From an uncultured Eubacteriales bacterium (GTDB lineage Bacteria > Bacillota > Clostridia > Christensenellales > Borkfalkiaceae): a DNA stretch of 11,445 nt. Location of the stretch: assembly GCA_949745625.1 (NCBI GenBank), contig CATJZR010000013.1:1-11445 (forward strand), read 5' to 3'. Below the pieces are notes generated by a model that saw only the letters and a program-made list of their open reading frames with translations, had not been told where the DNA came from and did not search any database. Shown one piece after another: positions 1 through 5,899 of this stretch (within the stretch, counting starts at the first letter, position 1; every line of letters starts with the position of its first letter). The position numbers and the translations under genes were made by a program.

Positions 1-1
1 A

Positions 2-1612
2 TTACCGGAAAAATTGACAAAAATAGGTGCGTCTGCGTTTTTCGGTTGCTCCGCTTTGACAAGCGTTGCGGTTCCCGATACGGTAACTGATTTGGGTGAA
101 AGCGTCTTTGCGAATTGCGTCAATCTTACTACGGTTACGCTTCCGAATGATATAGGCTCGATACCGGCGTACCTGTTCCAGAATTGTTATAAGCTCAGCA
201 ATTTCGATATTCCCGATACGGTTACCGAGATAGGTAAATATGCGTTAAGCAACTGTATTGCTCTTGATAAAATTACGGTTCCTTCTGGTGTAACGAATAT
301 CGGCTTGAATGCTTTTTACGGGCTTGACGGTTTAACTCGTATTAATTATTTTGCTGTCAACGCTTCGGTTGAGGCGGCTCCGTTTGCTATGTCGGCGGAT
401 GCGTACGGGCGTTCGGGCGGCATCGAGGTATACATAGGCGACCCTTCTATGAACGCGGTGACCAGGCTTCCCCAAAGACTTTTCGCTGGACATAAAGCCA
501 TAACCAAAGTGCTTTTCAGAAATGTTAATTTACATAATGGCGTTCAAGACTTTGGCACCAATGTTTTTAACGGGTGTTCGTCTCTTGCCGAAGTACAGTT
601 CGGCGATATGTGCAATATTTCGGTAATAAATGAGGGGGCTTTCGAAGACTGTATTTCACTTCATACGGTCAAACAAATCGAAAAGATTAAGCTTGAAACG
701 ATAGGGGCGCAGGCATTCTACAACTGCCGTTCATTAAATACGATAATTATAGGCGCCGAGGTTACTGGAATAAACAACAATGCATTCTTTGGTTGCGAAA
801 CGCTTATCGAGGTGAAGAATCTTTCGCGATTAAAGATAGAAGCAGGAAAGGAAAATGTGAACGACGGTAAGGTAGCGCTGTATGCCAAATACGTCTACGG
901 TACGGGCGGCAGCTCGAGAATTTCGACCAATCCGAGCGGTTACGTGTTCTACGCCGATACGACTGTTGGCGCTTCCGAGGTTTTGCTGATAGGATATATC
1001 GGTTCGGAAACGGCGTTAATGCTGCCGAGCGGCTATAATTCTTATACCTATAATATATATAAATCGGCATTTAAAGGTAATACCGAAATTACCAGCATCG
1101 GCTTCTCGGGTAACGCCGCAAGCACGACAAATGCAAAGAAAATAGGAGAATCGGCTTTCGAGGGCTGTACCGCGTTGACCAGCGTGGATTTACCCCGGGG
1201 GTTAGAAGAGGTAGGAGCAAACCTTTTTCAGGGGTGTACTTCGCTTACAAACGTAAACTTCAACTCTAACGACAGGTTGTCTACGGTTTCGGACAATATG
1301 TTCAGAAATTGTAACGAACTCAGAACGATTGAAATTCCGTCCAAGGTCAAACTGATAAACACCTATGCTTTCAGCGGCTGTTCGGAGTTAAGAACGGTTA
1401 CTTTCGGCGGGAACGTTGTGCAGACGGTCAAGGGACACGCATTCGACGGTTGCAGCTCGCTGACTGCAGTTATGCTGCCTTCGTCTGTCACAGTGGTTGG
1501 GGCGGGTTGCTTTGAAAATTGCTCAAGTCTTAAATTCGTATACCTTCCCGACGGTGCGGATTTTAAGGCTGACGCTTTTAAAAACTGTTCGCCGGAATTG
1601 ATACTTATTTCC
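2..1612 (+). repeat. Array of 18 LRR_5 (BspA-like) leucine-rich repeats
   Basis: Eighteen copies of the BspA-type signature can be read in order: AFFGCSAL, VFANCVNL, LFQNCYKL, ALSNCIAL, AFYGLDGL, LFAGHKAI, VFNGCSSL, AFEDCISL, AFYNCRSL, AFFGCETL, AFKGNTEI, AFEGCTAL, LFQGCTSL, MFRNCNEL, AFSGCSEL, AFDGCSSL, CFENCSSL and AFKNCSPEL. Each is followed by a short beta strand and a P-x-x-V-x-x-I/V-G turn, the usual LRR_5 layout of about 23 residues. Two longer spacers break the regular pitch: about 350-480, leading into GIEVYIGD, and about 810-1070, containing VALYAKYVYG. Such spacers are common in BspA-like proteins. The array continues beyond the left window edge, so the total repeat number is larger. 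Confidence 0.95.
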
Positions 1613-4600
1613 AAAGACTTTACCTGCTATAATCAGGATAAAACTAAGGCGGCACTTAAAGCCTTTGCGGACGACGGCAGACTTACTTATTTAGTCAAGT
1701 TGAAGCTTATGTATGCAGACGGTTGCGCCGAGCATACCGTAAATAAGCTTTACAATATGCCTGGCGACCTTTCGCAGAACACGACTACACTCATTTGGTC
1801 GTCTACCGGACGTATGCCTATTCAAGGCGGGCACGACGATACTCAGATTTACGTCGAATCGGTATGGTTCGAGGAAGACAGTTATACAACGCAGGTCGGT
1901 ATCGACGGGCTTGCGCAGAAGCTTTCCGTCGAAGGGGTTTCCGAAATCACGCTTTATGCAAGATATTTTGCTCATCCGAATCTGACCGTTCCGAACGACG
2001 TGGCTTACGAGGTCGGAAAGAATTATTCTGTAAAGGAGTTGCTTACCCAGATTTTCAGGGAGGACGGAAAAGCCATATCGGCTGCACGTGCCGAGGAATT
2101 GACGAGAACGTTTAGCTTCAGCATAATTTCTCATGCGTTCGTAAACGGCACGCCCGACGGGGAGTGGAGCTGGGAAGCAGGCAAATTAATTACCGACGCA
2201 GGTACCTACGTTCTCAGCGTCACGCTTCCCACCGACGGCTCGTATGGTGGTTGGGCAAACAGCAAAACAGTTGAGTTTACCATTACGGCGGGCACTGTTG
2301 ATATAACCGATTTGCTTGTTTGGAAGGCGCTTGCGCCAGACGTAACCTTAGACGGCAGCGGAAACCTTGAAACCGAGACGTTGTATTTCTATAACGGTAC
2401 GCATACTCCTTATCTTGAAGAGCTTGAAAATCAAACTCCCACCGAGAAAGTAAATAAATCAAATTCTTATACCATATATACAGGAAGTAAAATTACCGTA
2501 AGGCTTGAATGGATTGACGATATTCACAACTACGGCAGCATAGGCTCTTATTCCGGTAACGAACATACAGAGGCCGGCACCTACGACGCAACCGCAATAC
2601 TGTCGCCTTTCAATAATTACATATTTACTTACAGAACAGATACGGCGACTCTGTCAAAGCTTAATACTCTCAATCTTGAATTTGCTTATGGCGAAAACGG
2701 TACGGTTATCGTCAAAAAGAAGTGGTACATTGCTATTTCCAATGTTAACCAACTGCTTTCTGCCGACGAGAACGGCGGTTTATTCGACATACCCGCAGAA
2801 TTTAACTACGGTGACGGAAGTCAGATTCCTCTTAGACCTGAGCTTTCGAAGATACCTCTTCAGGCGCCTGAAAAACTTACATTTACACTCTCCTTTACGG
2901 ACTCGGACGGAAGCGTTTTGGCGTTTAACGACGGTAAAAAAATAGCAATCACGGAGTACGAAAAATATTTCAATTCTTCGATGCCTGCAGGGAGTTATAT
3001 TGCTAAATTCTTTATTGCGGAAGGTATCGACGAAAACGGAAGCATAGTAACTGGCGACCCTCAGGGTAAAGAGTTCAGGTTTACGGTCAAAGAACTTAAC
3101 GTAACTAAGACCGACGTGAATCAGGTAAAGGGTATGCTTTCGAATATTGACGTTCCCTATACCAACAATGCGCTTAATTTTGCCGGTGCGGATGCTGTAG
3201 CACTGCTCAATAGGCTTTATCCGCAGTCGACACCCCACTCCAACTATATCTGGGCAGGTTATTCGGAATACTACATGCCATTTGAAATCAGATACAGAGT
3301 GGTAAGGCTCGGCGAGGAAAATACCGACGAAAATTACTATACCGAAGACGAGTATGCTAACGGCGGCTCGGGTATGGTTAAGCCTCAGGCAATCGGTTCT
3401 TACACGATATATTATATAATAAGCGCGCCTAATTACAGCGGAACTATATCGGGTAGCTACAAGCTGAATATAACGCATACGTTAAAGCCCGTGCTTCCAG
3501 CATTTGATTATGATGGAAGCAACGTGTTGAATAGCGTTATAAGAAACCTCGAAAGAACTGTGGGGTTGGAATACTTCGATATTTACACTATGCTTGACTA
3601 TTCCAAGCTTTCCGAAAGCGATTCGTTGAAGAGGGAAACGATAAGCGCGCCCGATTCGCTAAGAATAAAGAACATGTTTAACCTGAGCAAAAACGACGCG
3701 TATTCCGAAATCGGCACGCATAAAATTTTCCTTAAAATCAAAGAGGGATACGTTTCCTATATCAAATGGGACGAGGCAACCACCGACGGATACCTGTATT
3801 TGACGATAGATATTATCCCTTCGGCAAATTCACTGTTTGTTAAGGAATGGGAATTCGGCAGGTTTAACGATTCAGTAAATGCACCGGAATTAAAGGTTTC
3901 TTACGGAGCCGGCACGGAATATGCGTTTATAATGAAGCTTAAAAACGGAAGCAGCAACGATACTTATTTCTATTATACCAATCCCGTGCTTAGCGCAAGC
4001 ATTCCTGAGGGTCACGCGTTTAAGGACGCGCCTGTCGGCGAATATTTACTTAACGCTCATGCTACGGTTAACAATCAAACGATGTTCAAAATCGAAGATT
4101 ACGGCGTTACGGTACATAAAATAAACATTGATTTTGCAAAGGCCCCTTATCTCGGAGGTTGGACTTACGGACAGCTGAAATCGGATACTGACGTGGATAG
4201 TCAAATTAAAGCGGTACTGGCGATGGGTGTCGGTATCAATCCGGAAATTAAGAACGAAATCGTTATAAAGTATAGCACTGCTGCAAATTACGAAGAAGGC
4301 AGGACGCCAGTTTCAAGTATTGCGGCTCTTGCCCAAAACGGATATCTCCCCAGCGGGGAATATTACGCTATTCTTACTCGCGAGGCGGACGGAAATTACG
4401 AGACGCTCAGTTATGCGATTAAGTTCTCGGTGCTTAAAGCCCCCAACTATTGGATTACCGCGCCTGAAGACAAGGTTGTGGCGGGAATAACTACCGAAAC
4501 GATTTTCGATTTGTTTAAAACGGTTTACGACGCTCGGGCAACGGTTAAAATAGAGCTTAAAGCCGAGGGCGGCGAGCAGTGGCGTAACGTAAAGGATAAA

Positions 4601-4930
4601 GATTTTCCTTATGCAAACGTTTCGGGTGGCATAATCGACGGCACTTATCAGATGCGTATTACGGTTGGCGGCGAGGATTTTGCTGAATTGCAGCAAACCG
4701 TTTCGTTGAAGATAGATTCGGCTGCGGTTGAAATACCTCCCGATACAAACGGCGGGACGGATGTCGCGGAGGACGGAATTTCAGACGTCGCAGTTATCGT
4801 TGCCACAGTCATTCTGGCGGTCGTGTCCGCGGCGGTTATCGCTGCGGGTGCGGTAATAACCGTATTGAGAAATAAAAAAGCGAATGCCGAATATTTGAAG
4901 ACGGTTAAGTCTGAAATGAAGAGGAGGTAA
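2..4930 (+). CDS. Giant BspA-like leucine-rich-repeat surface protein with Ig-like modules and C-terminal membrane anchor (5' partial)
   Basis: The reading frame is open from the first full codon (base 2) to TAA at 4928-4930, giving 1642 visible residues. The visible N-terminus (LPEKLTKIGASAFFGC) is already the middle of a leucine-rich repeat, so the true start and signal peptide lie upstream; the TTG at 14 is an ordinary Leu codon. Order of parts, numbering from base 2: 18 LRR_5/BspA-type repeats with the A-F-x-G/N-C-x-x-L signature (about 1-537), an InlB-B-like segment ending ITLYARYF (about 565-659), about eight Ig-like modules each closed by an A/I/P-G-T/S/E-Y strand (about 661-1578), one hydrophobic helix (about 1596-1622) and a 20-residue basic tail ending MKRR. 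No LPXTG motif is present, so anchoring is probably by the helix, with the repeats outside the cell. BspA-like and Ig-like arrays are known in adhesins and binding proteins; the ligand here is unknown. It is followed after 7 nt by a coupled small membrane-protein gene. Confidence 0.96.
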   Translation, partial: LPEKLTKIGASAFFGCSALTSVAVPDTVTDLGESVFANCVNLTTVTLPNDIGSIPAYLFQNCYKLSNFDIPDTVTEIGKYALSNCIALDKITVPSGVTNIGLNAFYGLDGLTRINYFAVNASVEAAPFAMSADAYGRSGGIEVYIGDPSMNAVTRLPQRLFAGHKAITKVLFRNVNLHNGVQDFGTNVFNGCSSLAEVQFGDMCNISVINEGAFEDCISLHTVKQIEKIKLETIGAQAFYNCRSLNTIIIGAEVTGINNNAFFGCETLIEVKNLSRLKIEAGKENVNDGKVALYAKYVYGTGGSSRISTNPSGYVFYADTTVGASEVLLIGYIGSETALMLPSGYNSYTYNIYKSAFKGNTEITSIGFSGNAASTTNAKKIGESAFEGCTALTSVDLPRGLEEVGANLFQGCTSLTNVNFNSNDRLSTVSDNMFRNCNELRTIEIPSKVKLINTYAFSGCSELRTVTFGGNVVQTVKGHAFDGCSSLTAVMLPSSVTVVGAGCFENCSSLKFVYLPDGADFKADAFKNCSPELILISKDFTCYNQDKTKAALKAFADDGRLTYLVKLKLMYADGCAEHTVNKLYNMPGDLSQNTTTLIWSSTGRMPIQGGHDDTQIYVESVWFEEDSYTTQVGIDGLAQKLSVEGVSEITLYARYFAHPNLTVPNDVAYEVGKNYSVKELLTQIFREDGKAISAARAEELTRTFSFSIISHAFVNGTPDGEWSWEAGKLITDAGTYVLSVTLPTDGSYGGWANSKTVEFTITAGTVDITDLLVWKALAPDVTLDGSGNLETETLYFYNGTHTPYLEELENQTPTEKVNKSNSYTIYTGSKITVRLEWIDDIHNYGSIGSYSGNEHTEAGTYDATAILSPFNNYIFTYRTDTATLSKLNTLNLEFAYGENGTVIVKKKWYIAISNVNQLLSADENGGLFDIPAEFNYGDGSQIPLRPELSKIPLQAPEKLTFTLSFTDSDGSVLAFNDGKKIAITEYEKYFNSSMPAGSYIAKFFIAEGIDENGSIVTGDPQGKEFRFTVKELNVTKTDVNQVKGMLSNIDVPYTNNALNFAGADAVALLNRLYPQSTPHSNYIWAGYSEYYMPFEIRYRVVRLGEENTDENYYTEDEYANGGSGMVKPQAIGSYTIYYIISAPNYSGTISGSYKLNITHTLKPVLPAFDYDGSNVLNSVIRNLERTVGLEYFDIYTMLDYSKLSESDSLKRETISAPDSLRIKNMFNLSKNDAYSEIGTHKIFLKIKEGYVSYIKWDEATTDGYLYLTIDIIPSANSLFVKEWEFGRFNDSVNAPELKVSYGAGTEYAFIMKLKNGSSNDTYFYYTNPVLSASIPEGHAFKDAPVGEYLLNAHATVNNQTMFKIEDYGVTVHKINIDFAKAPYLGGWTYGQLKSDTDVDSQIKAVLAMGVGINPEIKNEIVIKYSTAANYEEGRTPVSSIAALAQNGYLPSGEYYAILTREADGNYETLSYAIKFSVLKAPNYWITAPEDKVVAGITTETIFDLFKTVYDARATVKIELKAEGGEQWRNVKDKDFPYANVSGGIIDGTYQMRITVGGEDFAELQQTVSLKIDSAAVEIPPDTNGGTDVAEDGISDVAVIVATVILAVVSAAVIAAGAVITVLRNKKANAEYLKTVKSEMKRR
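1694..1978 (+). other. Degenerate InlB-B / Listeria-Bacteroides-repeat-like segment
   Basis: Directly after the leucine-rich repeats, the protein opens with a strand (KLKLMYADG) and ends with ESVWFEEDSYTT, a spacer, and EITLYARYF. This resembles the InlB-B/FIVAR-associated beta-grasp repeat, which typically has a G-W-Y/F-x-x-E/D segment and closes with T-L-Y-A-K-W. The match is by eye, and the central G-W is replaced by V-W. LRR followed by InlB-B is a common order in surface proteins of Bacillota, which supports the call. Confidence 0.55.
1985..4735 (+). repeat. About eight tandem Ig-like (MBG/YDG-type) modules in the first surface protein
   Basis: Eight closing-strand motifs are spaced fairly regularly: DAGTY (Gly codon at 2201), EAGTY (2576), PAGSY (2990), AIGSY (3395), EIGTH (3713), PVGEY (4037), PSGEY (4355) and IDGTY (4640). 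The intervals are 125, 138, 135, 106, 108, 106 and 95 residues. Each is followed by an alternating hydrophobic strand such as VLSVTLP or TIYYIISAP and then by a linker such as FTVKELNVT, VHKINIDF or VLKAPNYW. This is the grammar of bacterial Ig-like stalk domains. The modules have diverged at the residue level, so these are protein repeats, not recent DNA duplications. Likely role (inference): a stalk holding the leucine-rich-repeat head away from the membrane. Confidence 0.75.
4787..4927 (+). other. C-terminal transmembrane helix and basic cytoplasmic tail of the first surface protein
   Basis: Residues about 1596-1622 form an uninterrupted hydrophobic run rich in V, A and I, ending VITVL. 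It is followed by RNKKANAEYLKTVKSEMKRR, a 20-residue tail with seven Lys/Arg. By the positive-inside rule the tail is cytoplasmic and the repeats are extracellular. A Pro/Gly/Asp-rich spacer (EIPPDTNGG) precedes the helix, but it is not a sortase motif. Confidence 0.85.
4922..4928 (+). promoter_or_regulatory. Ribosome binding site for the small membrane-protein gene, overlapping the upstream stop
   Basis: AGGAGGT lies in the last two Arg codons and the first base of the TAA stop of the preceding gene. It sits about 9-10 nt before the ATG at 4938. The perfect anti-SD match and 7-nt gene gap suggest translational coupling. Confidence 0.85.
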
Positions 4931-4937
4931 AAGAAAT

Positions 4938-5429
4938 ATGTTAAGTATACTTGCATCTCGCGGATTGTTTATGGGCTTAATTGCAATGGTGGCGGTCGTC
5001 GTCGCGCTTTGTATCGGATTTGCGGTTTTGATGATTTTAAAGCCTATCAAAATAAAAAAGACCATTGAAGCCGACGCAGTGAAAAAGGAGCTGTATCGGC
5101 GCGAAACCGAGCTCGTGGTTAAAATAATAACCGAAAAAGCAGAGGGCGAAAAAAGAGAAGAGCTTATAAACTCTCTTCGTCGCGTAAGGTCGGCGGAAAC
5201 GATAGTGGAAGAAATTATTCGCAACGAGAAGACGGAAAGGGGTATAGCGGAAAAGCCGAGCGGCGGCGCAAAGCGTCCCGCAGGCGTTTCTGCCGCACAG
5301 CGTAAGCCCGTCGCCACGTCCGCCGCCGAAGACAAAAAAGCTGAGTCATCTGCAAAGTTTGCGCGGGCGGAGAAACCCTCTGATAAAAAGAAGAAGGACA
5401 GCAAGGAATTCGAGCCGACCGTAGAATAA
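4938..5429 (+). CDS. Small single-pass membrane protein with charged coiled-coil-like cytoplasmic region
   Basis: This 163-residue protein is not recognised as a named family. Residues about 9-34 form one strongly hydrophobic helix (LIAMVAVVVALCIGFAVLMIL). The basic stretch KPIKIKK follows, so the N-terminus is predicted outside and the rest in the cytoplasm. Residues about 40-97 are rich in E, K, R, I, L and A without Pro, as expected for a long helix or coiled coil. Residues about 100-163 are low-complexity, rich in Lys, Ala, Ser and Pro, and probably disordered. The ATG is chosen because AGGAGGT sits 9-10 nt upstream and the hydrophobic segment starts soon after it. It lies 7 nt after the giant surface-protein gene and just before a terminator, so it is the last gene of that transcript. 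A role as cytoplasmic partner, stabiliser or secretion helper of the surface protein is inference from coupling only. The high Lys/Ala content may reduce homology-search sensitivity. Confidence 0.85.
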   Translation: MLSILASRGLFMGLIAMVAVVVALCIGFAVLMILKPIKIKKTIEADAVKKELYRRETELVVKIITEKAEGEKREELINSLRRVRSAETIVEEIIRNEKTERGIAEKPSGGAKRPAGVSAAQRKPVATSAAEDKKAESSAKFARAEKPSDKKKKDSKEFEPTVE

Positions 5430-5431
5430 CG

Positions 5432-5463
5432 AAAAAAGCAAACCGTTGAGGTTTGCTTTTTTT
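5432..5463 (+). terminator. Rho-independent terminator after the surface-protein operon
   Basis: GCAAACC (5438-5444) pairs with GGTTTGC (5450-5456) around a GTTGA loop, followed by seven T. The A run before the stem can pair with the T run and lengthen the hairpin. It begins 2 nt after the stop codon at 5429. The A/T symmetry means it could also work weakly on the opposite strand. Confidence 0.93.
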
Positions 5464-5645
5464 ATTTGTCTAAATGTGTATAAGTTAACATTAGTTGGAT
5501 ATTCTGGCAGAATTAATTAGCAGTTCAAGGATTTGGCAAACGGTAAAATTGTTAATAACTGAACTTCTTTGTTTTTTCAAAAAACTCAAAAAACGCGCAA
5601 AAATTGCCTAAAAACCCATAATTTATGCGCAGAAAGTATTTTCAC

Positions 5646-5659
5646 CACAATATATTGTG
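5646..5659. promoter_or_regulatory. Perfect 14-bp palindrome, candidate operator
   Basis: CACAATATATTGTG is identical to its own reverse complement. It ends 47 nt before the -35 element of the downstream promoter, where an activator or upstream-binding regulator could sit. No regulator gene is visible in the window, so the binding protein is unknown. Chance palindromes are more likely in AT-rich DNA, which lowers confidence. Confidence 0.4.
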
Positions 5660-5676
5660 TATATGAGTGTGTATAT
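5656..5676 (+). repeat. Tandem TGTGTATAT direct repeat
   Basis: TGTGTATAT occurs at 5656-5664 and again at 5668-5676, a 12-nt pitch close to one helical turn. The first copy overlaps the right arm of the 14-bp palindrome. Two same-face copies upstream of a promoter would suit a dimeric DNA-binding protein; this is inference. Confidence 0.4.
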
Positions 5677-5706
5677 CTACTATTTTAAAAATTTTGTCAA
5701 AAAGGC

Positions 5707-5735
5707 TTGAAAATCATGACAGTATTTGTTATACT
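5707..5735 (+). promoter_or_regulatory. Sigma-A-type extended -10 promoter for the third gene
   Basis: The -35 box TTGAAA (5707-5712) and -10 box TATACT (5730-5735) are separated by an optimal 17 nt. A TG at 5727-5728 is one base before the -10, giving an extended -10. The expected start of transcription is near 5742, leaving a leader of about 50 nt before the ATG at 5792. It lies just downstream of a terminator, so gene 3 is probably transcribed independently. Confidence 0.8.
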
Positions 5736-5739
5736 TGTT

Positions 5740-5749
5740 TATAGCTATA
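5740..5749. promoter_or_regulatory. 10-bp palindrome at the expected transcription start
   Basis: TATAGCTATA is a perfect palindrome straddling the predicted +1 near 5742. A repressor could act at such a position, but a 10-bp AT-rich palindrome can occur by chance. Confidence 0.25.
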
Positions 5750-5777
5750 GTAGGCGCATTATATACTTTTATCATTT

Positions 5778-5786
5778 AAAGGTGAT
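5778..5786 (+). promoter_or_regulatory. Ribosome binding site for the third gene
   Basis: AAAGGTGAT matches the anti-Shine-Dalgarno core AGGTGAT and ends 5 nt before the ATG at 5792. It fixes the start of the gene, and a typical signal peptide follows immediately. Confidence 0.85.
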
Positions 5787-5791
5787 TTTAT

Positions 5792-5899
5792 ATGAAAAAA
5801 ATCAAGAGATTTAATAAATTACTTATATGTCTGCTGATGCCGATAATGTGTGTTTCGTTGGCGTACGGACTTTGTACATCAAATAAAAGCGCTGGGGCA
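5792..5899 (+). other. Signal peptide of the third gene product
   Basis: Residues 1-9 carry five Lys/Arg, residues 10-28 are hydrophobic, and polar residues with small Ala/Gly (SNKSAGA) follow. Cleavage probably falls between about residues 26 and 36; the exact site cannot be fixed by eye. Three Cys (13, 20, 28) lie in the segment, but none has a proper lipobox, so a lipoprotein is unlikely. Confidence 0.8.

Larger units (their letters stand above)
5464..5706. other. AT-rich non-coding region upstream of the third gene
   Basis: No convincing gene is seen on either strand. The stretch is clearly more AT-rich than the flanking genes, with A and T tracts around 5568-5605. It contains three TGTGTATA words (5475-5482, 5656-5663, 5668-5675) and a perfect 14-bp palindrome at 5646-5659. 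No tRNA-like, riboswitch-like or long hairpin structure was recognised. The most likely content is regulatory DNA for the promoter at 5707-5735. Confidence 0.6.

Noticed and set aside
14..16. TTG as the start codon of the first large gene
   Set aside because: The frame is open upstream to the window edge, and the preceding residues (LPEK) complete a normal leucine-rich repeat. There is no ribosome binding site and no signal peptide, so the start is outside the window.
2780..3478. Reverse-strand open frame of about 230 codons
   Set aside because: It lies wholly inside the well-supported Ig-like coding region and has no recognisable domain. It is an antisense shadow of a long real gene.
4720..4760. 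LPXTG-type sortase motif before the gene 1 membrane helix
   Set aside because: The segment reads EIPPDTNGGTD. It lacks the L-P-x-T-G order, so it was not called.
4781..5404. Reverse-strand open frame of about 207 codons across the gene 1/gene 2 junction
   Set aside because: It is antisense to the membrane helix of gene 1 and the Lys/Ala-rich gene 2. Its Ser/Phe/Ala-rich text is what the complement of such codons gives. The + strand genes have a perfect SD and a terminator.
5571..5585. GTTTTTTCAAAAAAC inverted repeat as a second terminator
   Set aside because: The arms are only A/T apart from one end pair, and the loop would be one base. It cannot form a stable hairpin and has no T tract after it.
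5716..5814. Short + strand open frame starting at ATG 5716
   Set aside because: Its ATG lies between the -35 and -10 boxes, upstream of the expected transcript start. It has no Shine-Dalgarno sequence and overlaps the start of gene 3 in another frame.
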